A program made the position numbers and the translations under genes. The notes beneath the pieces were generated by a model. That model was not told the origin of the DNA. It did not search any database and saw only the letters and a list, made by a program, of their open reading frames with translations. DNA of 64,000 nt from RGIG1902 sp034926865 (GTDB taxonomy: Bacteria; Bacillota; Clostridia; Oscillospirales; Butyricicoccaceae), in NCBI GenBank assembly GCA_034926865.1, contig JAYFQP010000004.1:1-64000 (forward strand), read 5' to 3'. Positions 34,756 through 43,976 of the stretch are shown one piece after another (positions within the stretch are counted from its first letter, which is position 1; every line of letters begins with the position of its first letter).

Positions 34756-35646
34756 TTAATCCTTCAGCTTCGGGTCCAGTGCATCACGCAAGCCGTCACC
34801 CATTAGGTTCATCGCAAATACTGCAAACATTATTGCGATGCCTGGTATGGTCGTCAGCTGCGGCGCCTCTCTGAGGTAATCACGTCCTGTGGAAAGCATA
34901 GCGCCCCATTCAGGAGTCGGAGGCACTACGCCAAGGCCGATAAAGCTTAGTGATGCACACATAAGAATTGAGCCGCCGACACGGAGAGTAGCCTGTATAA
35001 TAAGAGGCGCAAGAGAATTGGGTATGATATGGCTTGTTATTATATGAAAGTCAGATGCACCGGCGGCTCTGGACGCCTCGACAAACTCCTGATTCTTAAG
35101 CGAGAGCAAAGACGCTCTCATTATCCTGCAATAGCCCGGTATATTGGATATCGCTATGGCTATCATCACGTTGAACAGGCCCGAACCCATAGCGGCAACT
35201 ATCGAAATGTTGAGCAAGATCCCCGGTATAGCCATCATAATGTCCACGAATCTCATTATAATGTTATCAAGTGCGCCGCCATAATAACCGGCCACCGACC
35301 CGAGAAATACCCCCACAAGGCACGAGATGGTGACTGAGACAAGCCCCACAGACACCGATACCCTTGCGCCATATACAATGCGGCTGAAAATATCCCGTCC
35401 AAGCTCGTCTGTGCCCAGTATGTGCTGGCTTGTCATAGGGCCCATGCGGTTTGTCAGATCCTGTGCAAGAGGGTCATACGGCGCAATTACCTCAGCAAAA
35501 AGCGCCATACTTATTAAAATTACAAGCATGATAAGGCCTATGACTGCGCTTTTGGATCTGCGGAACCTGCGCCATATCTCAGCGCCCTGTCCGCGCTTTT
35601 TATATACTACCGCCTCGGGGGCAGAACCTGATGTATTGTTGCTCAT
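34756..35646 (-). CDS. oppC: Oligopeptide/dipeptide ABC transporter permease (OppC/DppC)
   Basis: This 296-residue permease has an N-terminal OppC-type hydrophilic tail, six TM helices and the EAA loop (EASRAAGASDFHIITSHIIP). The extracytoplasmic segment before it carries the OppC signature GTDELGRDIFSRIVYGAR. It forms the channel together with OppB. It follows oppB by 11 nt. Confidence 0.95.
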   Translation of the reverse strand: MSNNTSGSAPEAVVYKKRGQGAEIWRRFRRSKSAVIGLIMLVILISMALFAEVIAPYDPLAQDLTNRMGPMTSQHILGTDELGRDIFSRIVYGARVSVSVGLVSVTISCLVGVFLGSVAGYYGGALDNIIMRFVDIMMAIPGILLNISIVAAMGSGLFNVMIAIAISNIPGYCRIMRASLLSLKNQEFVEASRAAGASDFHIITSHIIPNSLAPLIIQATLRVGGSILMCASLSFIGLGVVPPTPEWGAMLSTGRDYLREAPQLTTIPGIAIMFAVFAMNLMGDGLRDALDPKLKD

Positions 35647-35657
35647 CTTGTTCCTCC

Positions 35658-36584
35658 TTACTTGTACTGTGAACGGATGCGCGGATCAACCAAGGCATAA
35701 AGTATGTCCACACAAAGATTAACCACACAGAATGCCAGAGCAACCGTAAGAACTCCACCCTGCACGACGGGATAATTCCTAAACTTAACGGCATCTACCA
35801 TCATTTTGCCGACACCCGGAATAACAAAAATCGACTCAACCAGCACGGACCCGCCGAGCAGGTTTCCAAACTGCATGCCGATTATCGTGATAACGGGAAT
35901 CAGCGCATTTTTCAGGGCATGCCCTATGACTATATTGAACTCGCTCTGCCCTTTAGCTCTTGCAGTTGAAATATAATCCTGACGTATTACCTCAAGCATA
36001 CTTGAACGTGTCATCCTAGCTATAGATGCTGCGGAATGAAAGCCGACAGTAAATGCAGGCAATACCATGTAGCGAAAACTGCTGAACCCCGATGCCGGGA
36101 ACCACCCAAGCTTTAGGCAAAACACCAGCAGCAGCAAAAGGCCAAGCCAAAAGCTTGACATAGCATTGCCTATCATACATATAAACATCGAAATGTAGTC
36201 AAAGGCCGAATATTGAAACACCGCCGAGACTATGCCGACTATCAGCCCCAAAGTCACCGAGAAAGCCACCCCAAGCGCCGCCAGCTTTATCGAATACGGA
36301 AACGCATCGGCGATACGGGTAGTTACCGGTTGCTTTGTCTGATAGCAGATGCCCAAATCTCCTTTTAAAAGATGTGCAGTATATGTAAACAGCCTTGTGA
36401 GATATCCTCCGTTCAGCCCAAGCTGCTCCCGCATAGCATCAGCGGCTTCAGGCGTCACACTATCGCCTAAAAGTGAATCGACAGGATCACCAGGTGTGAT
36501 ATACATAAGTGTAAAAACGATGACCACAACCCCAAACAGGACTGGTATCAGCATAAGCAGCCTGCGCCAAATGTATCTCAGCAT
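35658..36584 (-). CDS. oppB: Oligopeptide/dipeptide ABC transporter permease (OppB/DppB)
   Basis: This 308-residue permease starts LRYIWRRLLMLIPVLFGV, the usual OppB/DppB opening, and has the PGDPVDSLLGD loop. Six TM helices carry the EAA-like loop TARAKGQSEFNIVIGHAL. It is separated from oppA by 81 nt that hold a perfect hairpin, a common way to keep permease levels below those of the binding protein. Confidence 0.95.
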   Translation of the reverse strand: MLRYIWRRLLMLIPVLFGVVVIVFTLMYITPGDPVDSLLGDSVTPEAADAMREQLGLNGGYLTRLFTYTAHLLKGDLGICYQTKQPVTTRIADAFPYSIKLAALGVAFSVTLGLIVGIVSAVFQYSAFDYISMFICMIGNAMSSFWLGLLLLLVFCLKLGWFPASGFSSFRYMVLPAFTVGFHSAASIARMTRSSMLEVIRQDYISTARAKGQSEFNIVIGHALKNALIPVITIIGMQFGNLLGGSVLVESIFVIPGVGKMMVDAVKFRNYPVVQGGVLTVALAFCVVNLCVDILYALVDPRIRSQYK

Positions 36585-36624
36585 AAGCGTCTTCCCCCTT
36601 TGCCTTTCAATTGCTTAAATTGAC

Positions 36625-36651
36625 CTGCGGCAGCGCATTACGCTGCCGCAG
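36625..36651 (-). promoter_or_regulatory. Intercistronic hairpin between oppA and oppB
   Basis: CTGCGGCAGCG (36625-36635) and its exact complement (36641-36651) flank a 5-nt loop. No U-run follows. It probably stabilises the oppA message or lowers read-through into the permease genes. Confidence 0.65.
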
Positions 36652-36665
36652 AGTCTCTCTGTGGT

Positions 36666-38225
36666 TTACTCGAAATAAAGCTTGCTGAGATCATACCGCT
36701 GTGTGGGGGTGAACTCAAAGCCCTGAACATTTTTGCGCATTCCAACGATATAACTGGTATGGCCTATTATCATGATTGGATACAGGTCATGTATCATTTC
36801 CTGTGCCTCGCCCACAAGCTCACTGCGCTTATCTTTATCAAACTCTGCCATGATCTGATCAATTATGGAATCAACATCGGGGTTGGCAAGGTATGAACGG
36901 TTAGATGTGCTGCCTATGGAGTCTGTATGGAAGAAATCAAACAACCCCTGCCCTGCCTGGAAAGAAGCCACGCTCGTTCCGGCCAGACAGAAATCCTGCT
37001 CCTGATTGTTCATGGCAGTAGACAGTGTCGCGCTTTCAAGCGGTGTCAGCTCAAGGGTTACCCCCACTTCTTTCCACATAGCCTGAATGGCCTCTGCTAC
37101 CATATTGTTTACAGTGCTTGCCAGATAGATGTAATAAACCGAGAAGCCATCTCCCACTCCCGCCTCTTTAAGCAGGGCTTTTGCGCCCTCAGGATCATAA
37201 GCAACAGGTTTAAGGTCAGTTCTGCGCCCCTCAAGCCCCGGGGGAACGACTGTCCATGCTGAAGGCTCCGCTGTAGGATATGCAAGCTGGCGAATCGATT
37301 CCAGATCAGTTGCCATTATCATGGCCTTACGGACACGCACATCCTTAAAAACATCATGCTGGCAGTTAAAGGCAAAGTAGCGGTTTGTAGCTCCGGCTCC
37401 GATATATGTTTTTGTGTCGGCTCCGTTCGTAATGCGGTCAGCATCTGACTCCTGAAGATCAAATACGAAGTCTACCTCACCGCTTTCAAGGTTGATAGTA
37501 CGCGCTGAGTTCTCAGTAATAAACTTGCATATCACATTCTTTATTTTAGCAGGCTTGCCATAATAACCATCCCAGCTCTCAAGGGTTATATTGTCGCCGG
37601 AAGCCCAGCTTACGAACTTATACGGCCCTGTGCCCACAGGATTTCGGGCGTATTTTTCATCACCCATCTCGGTAACGGCCTTTTCGCTGAGGATGCTTAG
37701 AGTATTTTCGCAAACATACGATTCGAGATAAACAAATGGTTCATTTGTCTTGAGGATGAAAGTGTAATCATCAGGAGTTTGAAAGCCCTCAGGGTCTATG
37801 CTGGAAACATATTTGCTACCTGTTGGCTGGTCATAAAGCCTCTTATAGGAGAAAAGCACGTCTTTAGAGGTCATCTCCTCGCCGTTATGAAACTTGATGC
37901 CCTTTTTGAGATTGAATTGCCATGTCAGGTCATCAAGCTGCTTCCAGGATTCGGCAAGATCAGAGACAACATTGCAGTCAGCGTCAAACTGCAGGAGACA
38001 ATCATAGATATTTGACTCGATCAGCGTAGCGTAACTGACGGTTACCGCCGCGGGATCAAGTGAGGCAGGTTCGCGGTTAGCTGCAAGAACGATGGAGTCT
38101 TTCCCCTGAGACTCGCTCCCCTGCACATCCCCGCTACTCTTTTCGCTTTCGCTGCTTCCACAGGCTGTCATTCCAAAAGCCATACAAAGAACCAGTGCTA
38201 TCGCCAGAAATCTTTTGATGCTCAT
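36666..38225 (-). CDS. oppA: Peptide-binding lipoprotein (SBP family 5, OppA/DppA)
   Basis: This is a 519-residue exported substrate-binding protein. The lipoprotein signal ends in the lipobox MTAC with Cys22, followed by a Ser/Glu linker. The mature part has the family-5 pattern: REPASLDPA, a domain with LAESWKQLDDLTWQFNLKKG, and KFHNGEEMTSKDVLFSYKRL. SD AAGGAGG precedes the ATG. It is the first gene of the transporter operon and lies 78 nt downstream of the hydrolase gene. The peptide specificity cannot be read from the sequence. Confidence 0.95.
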   Translation of the reverse strand: MSIKRFLAIALVLCMAFGMTACGSSESEKSSGDVQGSESQGKDSIVLAANREPASLDPAAVTVSYATLIESNIYDCLLQFDADCNVVSDLAESWKQLDDLTWQFNLKKGIKFHNGEEMTSKDVLFSYKRLYDQPTGSKYVSSIDPEGFQTPDDYTFILKTNEPFVYLESYVCENTLSILSEKAVTEMGDEKYARNPVGTGPYKFVSWASGDNITLESWDGYYGKPAKIKNVICKFITENSARTINLESGEVDFVFDLQESDADRITNGADTKTYIGAGATNRYFAFNCQHDVFKDVRVRKAMIMATDLESIRQLAYPTAEPSAWTVVPPGLEGRRTDLKPVAYDPEGAKALLKEAGVGDGFSVYYIYLASTVNNMVAEAIQAMWKEVGVTLELTPLESATLSTAMNNQEQDFCLAGTSVASFQAGQGLFDFFHTDSIGSTSNRSYLANPDVDSIIDQIMAEFDKDKRSELVGEAQEMIHDLYPIMIIGHTSYIVGMRKNVQGFEFTPTQRYDLSKLYFE

Positions 38226-38303
38226 TTTCTTTTCCTCCTTACTTTCTCATGAATCAGTGTATTATTAAGTGTCAGCATCTCTGGTTAACCAAAAGACGGT
38301 CTA

Positions 38304-39251
38304 CTAAATACTCTCCTTAAGCTGGGGAACTATGTAATCCCAAACCGCATCAAACATCTTCTGCCCCTCAAAATCATGTGCTGTAAGTGTGACTACGGCA
38401 TCCTGTTCTGGGAGCACTATAATAAACTGCCCGCCCCAGCCATGGCCTGAATATGCGTTATCCCTGGCGCAGCGCCAGAAGAAATATCCATACCCCGCCG
38501 TAGAATCGATAGGCCCGGTGGCGCCCATTGAATTATCGATCAGATTTGACGTTGCCTCATTTACATAAGCGCGGCTTACAATTTGCTTTCCCTGATATGT
38601 TCCGTCAAGGCACACCTCGCCTATGCGTCCCATCTCATCCGCATTCAGGCAGAGGCCTCCACACCCCAGAGTTCTGCCCATCGGCGTTTCTTCCCACTGA
38701 GGGTTGCGTATTCCCAGCGGCAGAAATAGCCTTGACTTTAAGTAGTCCACAAGCCGCTGACCGCTGCGCTGCTGTATCATAGCTGAGGCAAGAAATGGCC
38801 CGAAGTTATTATATTTCCAATGTGTACCGGGTTTGTACGGCACGTCGAACTTAAAGGCATACTCTATCCAGTCATCAGTATTCAGGTCATTTCTTCCTGG
38901 GGCTTTACCTGTTTTGTCATACCCCTGCAATATAAAATAATCATGCCCCGTTGCCATCTTTATCATATCCCTTACTCTGATATCCAGAAGATAAGGAGAT
39001 GGATTCTTAGGCAGCTTTTCAGGGAATATCTCTGCAGGTTTATCATCGAGACTGAGCAGCCCCTCATCTACAGCTATCCCAACTCCAAGGCTCACAATCA
39101 CCTTTGAGCAGGAATGTATGTTATCTCTTCGATTATCTCTCCAGTCTAAAGTGCCGATCACTTCACCGTGCTGACGTACATTAACGTGGTATACCACAAG
39201 TTTTTGCTGAATGATGTTTTGTACAAAACCTTCAAGATTTATTCTATGCAT
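38304..39251 (-). CDS. Serine beta-lactamase-fold hydrolase (class C/CubicO type)
   Basis: This is a 315-residue protein without a signal peptide. The active-site Ser-x-x-Lys is SCSK (47-50), the Tyr motif is KYNNFGP, and the third box is HGWGGQ in place of KTG. This is the pattern of D-aminopeptidases, esterases and DD-peptidase-like hydrolases rather than true beta-lactamases. It lies just upstream of the peptide-import operon on the same strand and divergent from a LysR gene. Trimming of imported peptides is a reasonable inference. Confidence 0.88.
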   Translation of the reverse strand: MHRINLEGFVQNIIQQKLVVYHVNVRQHGEVIGTLDWRDNRRDNIHSCSKVIVSLGVGIAVDEGLLSLDDKPAEIFPEKLPKNPSPYLLDIRVRDMIKMATGHDYFILQGYDKTGKAPGRNDLNTDDWIEYAFKFDVPYKPGTHWKYNNFGPFLASAMIQQRSGQRLVDYLKSRLFLPLGIRNPQWEETPMGRTLGCGGLCLNADEMGRIGEVCLDGTYQGKQIVSRAYVNEATSNLIDNSMGATGPIDSTAGYGYFFWRCARDNAYSGHGWGGQFIIVLPEQDAVVTLTAHDFEGQKMFDAVWDYIVPQLKESI

Positions 39252-39423
39252 ATTAACTCAAACCCCTCTTTCTAATCCGCTTTGCATTTTGCCCTAAAAA
39301 TCATCATAGCTTTTCATCTTTTTTATTGATTTTAATTATATATTGCGATAAGATATTAATCAAATATTAAATATGTTTACAAACTTATAACATGTAGGTT
39401 ATAGGAAGGGGCAGGTATAATCA

Positions 39424-40365
39424 ATGGATAATAAACGCTTAACTTACGTGCTTGCTATTGTTAAAGAGGGACGAATCTCGGCGGCAGCCAAAAAGCTTTA
39501 TATCAGCCAACCAGCCCTCAGCCAGGCAATAAAGGCAATCGAAGAAGAAATCGGCGCTCCGATATTACGGAGAGATACGAGTTTTATATCCCTAACCTAC
39601 GAAGGGGAACTTTATGTCAAAATGCTAATGCAGATGCAGGAGCTTCAAGACAACTTTTCACGCCAGATAAGCGATTTTTCTCAATCTCGCGCCGGAAAAA
39701 TTACCCTCGGTGTCTCTGCTATGCGTGCCCAACAGCTGCTCCCGCAGCTTCTCCCCGCTTTGCGCCGCGAGCTTCCGGGCCTTGAGCTGCGCCTCGTTCA
39801 CGGAAATAATCGAAAGCATTTGACTCAGATTGTTGAAGAGGGACAAGTAGACTTCGCGATAAGCGGCGGCCCCAGGCCGTGGGGAATGAAGATTGAAGTT
39901 CTGACGCGCTGCAACTTTATCATAATAGTCTCCCGCAACCACCCGATGTCGCTAAAATACGGTGGAGAAAAAGATTGGCGTAAAAAGCCAGAGGTAACTT
40001 TTCACGATTTTTCGGATGACTGCTTTATTCTTAACTTCCCTGGGCAGGGCGGACGGACAAACAGCGATTATCTTATGAATCTTGAAGGTTTCACCCCCCG
40101 CAGCTATATCGAAGTCTTTGACTACAGTACCCTTGTTCGTTTAGCTGACGAAGGTATGGGAGCGGCTATTCTCTCAGACAACAGCGTTTTTGCACAATAT
40201 GATCGACTTAATGGATGCCTTTTTAAACTGTCCACCTCTTTTGTAAGCGAGACCTTTCTTTTTTACAGATCTACCCTTTACATTTCCGGGCTGATGCAGA
40301 AATTTATCGACATGTGTAAAACTGTTCCCATATGGCGCTGGCCGGATCTTTTGGACATAAAATAA
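39424..40365 (+). CDS. LysR-family transcriptional regulator
   Basis: This 313-residue protein has an N-terminal winged HTH (RISAAAKKLYISQPALSQAI) and a periplasmic-binding-like effector domain (GKITLGVSAMRAQQLLPQLL onwards). It is divergent from the hydrolase and opp genes with 172 nt between the starts, the usual LysR arrangement, so it probably controls them. A possible promoter is TTTACA-17-TTATAG shortly before the start. The effector is unknown; peptide or amino acid is likely. Confidence 0.92.
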   Translation: MDNKRLTYVLAIVKEGRISAAAKKLYISQPALSQAIKAIEEEIGAPILRRDTSFISLTYEGELYVKMLMQMQELQDNFSRQISDFSQSRAGKITLGVSAMRAQQLLPQLLPALRRELPGLELRLVHGNNRKHLTQIVEEGQVDFAISGGPRPWGMKIEVLTRCNFIIIVSRNHPMSLKYGGEKDWRKKPEVTFHDFSDDCFILNFPGQGGRTNSDYLMNLEGFTPRSYIEVFDYSTLVRLADEGMGAAILSDNSVFAQYDRLNGCLFKLSTSFVSETFLFYRSTLYISGLMQKFIDMCKTVPIWRWPDLLDIK

Positions 40366-40371
40366 AATGCA

Positions 40372-40402
40372 AACAGGCCTCCCCACAAAAGGGAGGCCTG
40401 TT
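40372..40402. terminator. Bidirectional terminator between lysR and the Bce-like permease
   Basis: AACAGGCCTCCC (40372-40383) and its exact complement (40391-40402) form a 12-bp stem with a 7-nt loop. TTATATATT follows on the plus strand. Confidence 0.88.
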
Positions 40403-40422
40403 ATATATTCCTTGCTGTTTTA

Positions 40423-42435
40423 TCAGGAAACGATCTTATAATATGACTTTGCAGTTAATGAGTAAACGATAGCGTATATAATGGCAAAGGCCATAAATGT
40501 AGCTGCGGTACACACCATAACAAGAGGATTATTATTAATAAAGAATAATCTTAAAAGCACTGTCATTATCTTAAAATCAAAGATAACATGTACCGCCGCA
40601 ATCAAAAGCGGCATAAAGAACACCACCAATATCTGTGCGCTGATCGATCTTTTTACTTCTTTTCGTGAAAGACCCACCTTCTGCATGATCTGGAACCTTT
40701 CTCGGTCATCGTATCCTTCTGAAATCTGCTTATAGTATATTATCAAAACCGTACCCATTACAAATATTATCCCAAGCAGTATTCCCAGGAAGAAGAATCC
40801 GCCGTTAAGAGCATATATATCCTCTGCATTAGCGGCGCGGCTTTCGACACTGTATCTTTCCCATGCCCCGACCTGTTGACCAAATGATATCTCTGAAAGC
40901 ATGGTGGAGCACTGCTTCTGCCCCGCATCATCAGCATCGATATCCATAAGCGCTTCCCATCTCATATCCGAAGCAGTTTCTCCAAAATATGCCTTCTGAG
41001 TCTTGTATATATCCGCAAGGGCATTGTCATCAGGAAGCACAATATAACAAACATCGCTTATATTCCCTGCAAGCTCACCCACAGACATACCGCCAGGAAG
41101 CTCCTCAGCCTCCCATGCATACTGCTTATCTTCACCAAATGAGATTTTGATAGCGTCCGGCATCTTCTTTCTCGAGCTATAATAAACCTTGCCGGCAGCC
41201 AGCTTTTCATAAGGCTTTTCAGTGCTGCCTTGAAGTTGATCACAGCTTGTAAAGCACACGGTAGTACCATTTCCTGACGAATAGTTTATCTTATCAACAG
41301 TAAAATCACCGTTCCCGTCATATATGCATCCAACCGGAAGATAAATGCACTGCTCTATACTTTTTACCGGATACCCTTTTTCCTCTGCAGCAGAAACAAG
41401 AAGTTCTGCTGCTTTATCGCCGTCGAAAAAATCACCCTGGTTCATATCATATTGAACAAGCGCTGTAATATCACCCCTGTACCTTATATTAAGGGCATCC
41501 TCTGTTCCAAGATAAAGTGAAAGCGTTCCGGAGATCATAACCAGCACCATAGTAGAAAGAATGCATATGTTGGCAAGACCTACAGCGTTTCGCTTCATTC
41601 TATAAAGCATGCCTGAAAGAGATATAAAGTGCCCACTTTTATAGTAATAGTTTTTATTCTTTCTAAGCGCCTTCATAACTGCTATAGTTATGGACGTGAA
41701 CAGACAATAAGTGCCTATTATTACAAGAAAAACCGCAAGGAAATAGTAGGCCAAAGCCTCTATGGCCGAACCCACCGTCATAGCGATATAATATCCCGCG
41801 CCAAGAGATACGACCCCGGCCAGTGTCAGCAAAAGCTTTGTCTTTGGCTCTTTTTCTCCTGTGCTGCTGTCATGCAAAAGCTGCACAGTGTTCATTCGCC
41901 ATACGGACATCATATTGTTGAGTAACGTAACAGCCATAATAGCCCCGAACAGTGCCACTGTTATACTTATGGCTTTAGTGCTGATATGAAATCCGAACGG
42001 AACCGGGAAACTCAGTATCTTAAAAAGTAAAAGCAGTGCCAGCTTATAAAACAGCATACCAGCGGCTATTCCTGCGATTATTCCCAAAACAGAAATATAA
42101 ATAGTTTCGAGTGTAAGCATAAGACTGATATGCTTTTTCCCCATACCAAGAACAGCATAAAGACCCAACTCACGTTTGCGTCGTTTTATAAGAAAGCTGT
42201 TTGTGTAAATTAGAAATATGGCTGAAAAAAAGCCGATTATGTCGCTGCCCAGCCTAAGCATGGTTGCCACATACATACTTCCCCGCATATTTGTGATACC
42301 GGGGTCATTGGACAGAGCTGCGGTTATATAAAAACCTGCAACCGTCCCTATTATCGTAAGAAGATACGGCAGGTAAATCTGCTTTCCTCTTTTAATATTC
42401 TGAAAAGCCATTTTAGGGAATATCCGGCTATTCAT
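40423..42435 (-). CDS. FtsX-type ABC permease (BceB-like)
   Basis: This 670-residue permease has ten predicted TM helices. A large extracytoplasmic domain (about 200 residues) lies between helices 7 and 8, and FtsX-type segments include KRRKRELGLYAVLGMGKKH and ERFQIMQKVGLSRKEVKRS. This build is specific for BceB-type transporters, which remove or sense bacitracin and other peptide antibiotics. ATG 42435 has GGAGGGG upstream and overlaps the ATPase gene by 8 nt; the frame is open further upstream inside that gene without meaning. Confidence 0.92.
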   Translation of the reverse strand: MNSRIFPKMAFQNIKRGKQIYLPYLLTIIGTVAGFYITAALSNDPGITNMRGSMYVATMLRLGSDIIGFFSAIFLIYTNSFLIKRRKRELGLYAVLGMGKKHISLMLTLETIYISVLGIIAGIAAGMLFYKLALLLLFKILSFPVPFGFHISTKAISITVALFGAIMAVTLLNNMMSVWRMNTVQLLHDSSTGEKEPKTKLLLTLAGVVSLGAGYYIAMTVGSAIEALAYYFLAVFLVIIGTYCLFTSITIAVMKALRKNKNYYYKSGHFISLSGMLYRMKRNAVGLANICILSTMVLVMISGTLSLYLGTEDALNIRYRGDITALVQYDMNQGDFFDGDKAAELLVSAAEEKGYPVKSIEQCIYLPVGCIYDGNGDFTVDKINYSSGNGTTVCFTSCDQLQGSTEKPYEKLAAGKVYYSSRKKMPDAIKISFGEDKQYAWEAEELPGGMSVGELAGNISDVCYIVLPDDNALADIYKTQKAYFGETASDMRWEALMDIDADDAGQKQCSTMLSEISFGQQVGAWERYSVESRAANAEDIYALNGGFFFLGILLGIIFVMGTVLIIYYKQISEGYDDRERFQIMQKVGLSRKEVKRSISAQILVVFFMPLLIAAVHVIFDFKIMTVLLRLFFINNNPLVMVCTAATFMAFAIIYAIVYSLTAKSYYKIVS

Positions 42436-43195
42436 GCTTTTCCCCTCCGGTCGTAAGCATTGTAAGCGTATCGGAAATACGTTGGAACATTTCTTCATAG
42501 CTAAGCTCGCCGCGGTAAAGCTGGTGGAATACTCTGCCGTCTTTAATAAACAAAACTCTCTTTGCATGGCTTGCAGCCTTTACAGAATGTGTCACCATAA
42601 GGATGGTCTGCCCGTCACCATTAATTTTATCGAAAAGATCAAGCAGATTGTCAGATGACTTGGAGTCAAGCGCGCCTGTCGGCTCATCGGCAAGCACAAG
42701 CTTGGGGTCTGTTATTAGTGCTCTGGCTACTGCCGCCCTCTGCTTCTGCCCGCCTGATATTTCATATGGAAATTTGCCCAGAATATCCTCAATCTGAAGT
42801 CTGCGGGCAATTGGATTCAGCCTGACTTTCATCTGGGCATAATTTTTCCCTGAAAGCACGAGCGGCAAAAATATGTTATCCATGATATCAAAGGTATCAA
42901 GCAAATTAAAATCCTGAAAGACAAACCCGAGATTCTCACGCCTGAAAGCAGCAAGCTTTCCGTCCGGAACCTTGGTTATATCATCGCCCATAAGCCTGAC
43001 TTCTCCCGAGGTGGGGCGGTCCAGAGCAGCAAGAATATTCAGAAGAGTCGTTTTTCCGGAACCAGACTCTCCCATTATCACAACATATTCTCCTTCTTCT
43101 ACCGAGAACGAAATATCGGTCAATGCCTGTACCTGATTCCCGCCAAAGCGAGAGGTATATATTTTTTTAAGGTTGTTTACTTCAAGAACTGTCAT
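42428..43195 (-). CDS. ABC transporter ATPase (BceA-like)
   Basis: This 255-residue ATPase has Walker A GESGSGKTT, Q-loop GFVFQDFNLLD, signature ISGGQKQR and Walker B LVLADEPTGALDS. It belongs to the MacB/LolD/Bce group. It is the first gene of a two-gene operon with the permease and has a strong promoter with a regulator site. With the regulator and kinase genes at 31-32.7 kb it should form a peptide-antibiotic detoxification module. Confidence 0.95.
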   Translation of the reverse strand: MTVLEVNNLKKIYTSRFGGNQVQALTDISFSVEEGEYVVIMGESGSGKTTLLNILAALDRPTSGEVRLMGDDITKVPDGKLAAFRRENLGFVFQDFNLLDTFDIMDNIFLPLVLSGKNYAQMKVRLNPIARRLQIEDILGKFPYEISGGQKQRAAVARALITDPKLVLADEPTGALDSKSSDNLLDLFDKINGDGQTILMVTHSVKAASHAKRVLFIKDGRVFHQLYRGELSYEEMFQRISDTLTMLTTGGEKHE

Positions 43196-43218
43196 TTTAT
43201 TTCCTCCTGTTCAATCTG

Positions 43219-43247
43219 TATATATTTTACCTCTCGCTCGCAGTCAA
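43219..43247 (-). promoter_or_regulatory. Promoter of the Bce-like ABC operon
   Basis: On the minus strand TTGACT (43242-43247), 17 nt, TATATA (43219-43224), about 20 nt before the start codon region. The regulator site is about 35 bp further upstream. Confidence 0.78.
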
Positions 43248-43261
43248 TGCCATTGATTCAT

Positions 43262-43297
43262 CTTACATTTTCCCCAAAACTCTTACATTTTTGTAAG
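43262..43297. promoter_or_regulatory. BceR-type operator TTACA-N4-TGTAA with an extra half-site
   Basis: CTTACA (43282-43287), TTTT, TGTAAG (43292-43297) match the TNACA-N4-TGTAA consensus I recall for BceR-like regulators. A further CTTACA lies at 43262-43267, 20 bp away. The position upstream of the -35 fits activation. Confidence 0.7.
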
Positions 43298-43501
43298 ATG
43301 AGCTTAAAAGCTATTCTCTCGGCAGCAGGCCCTCTTTTTCCCAGAAAGCATCTATCCTTTGAAGTCTTTCAATTCCTGCAATTTTCAGCTATCTTGAAGA
43401 CTAAAAACTCAACATTGCACTTTAAAGCTGTACAATTAAATCTGAATATTATTAGATTGCTTACTTCCCGGGCAATCACTATTTTACACAGAAATATAAA
43501 G
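43298..43501. other. Intergenic region without recognisable features
   Basis: I see no supported gene or RNA between the Bce-type operator and the ribosomal operon terminator. Confidence 0.5.
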
Positions 43502-43543
43502 AAAGGGATTGTTCCGAGGCATCAATCTCGGAACAATCCCTTT
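43502..43543 (-). terminator. Terminator of the ribosomal superoperon
   Basis: Two 17-bp arms (43502-43518 and 43527-43543) are exact complements with an 8-nt loop. On the minus strand CTTTATATTTCT follows, 20 nt after the rplQ stop. Confidence 0.92.
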
Positions 43544-43562
43544 GGTAACATTTCAGGCAAGC

Positions 43563-43904
43563 TTAGACAAGCTCGATTACAGCCATTTCAGCAGAATCAC
43601 CGCGGCGTGGCCCAATTCGGACTATGCGGGTATAACCGCCGTTGCGGCTTGCATACTTCGGAGCGATTTCGTCAAAAGTCTTCTTAACTACATCTTCCTT
43701 TGTTATGAATGTCATAGCCTGACGCTTAGCGTTGAGGTCGCCCTTTTTGCCAAGTGTTATCATTTTTTCAGCCAGAGGACGAACCTCTTTGGCCCTTGTC
43801 ACTGTTGTTTCAATTTTGCCGTTTTCCAGCAGATATGTGACCATAGCTCTAAGCATAGCACGGCGATGGTCAGTAGGTCTGCCAAGTTTGCGGGTTCCGG
43901 GCAT
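43563..43904 (-). CDS. rplQ: 50S ribosomal protein L17
   Basis: This 113-residue bacterial-length L17 contains RKLGRPTDHRRAMLRAMVTYLL near the start and ends GDSAEMAVIELV. It is the last gene of the alpha operon part, 72 nt after rpoA and just before the terminator. Confidence 0.97.
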   Translation of the reverse strand: MPGTRKLGRPTDHRRAMLRAMVTYLLENGKIETTVTRAKEVRPLAEKMITLGKKGDLNAKRQAMTFITKEDVVKKTFDEIAPKYASRNGGYTRIVRIGPRRGDSAEMAVIELV

Positions 43905-43976
43905 AACTATATACCTCCTTATTTAAAACCGGCTCCTGTGCCCATTTAAAGCGCAGGGCACAGGCGCCACCTGTTT

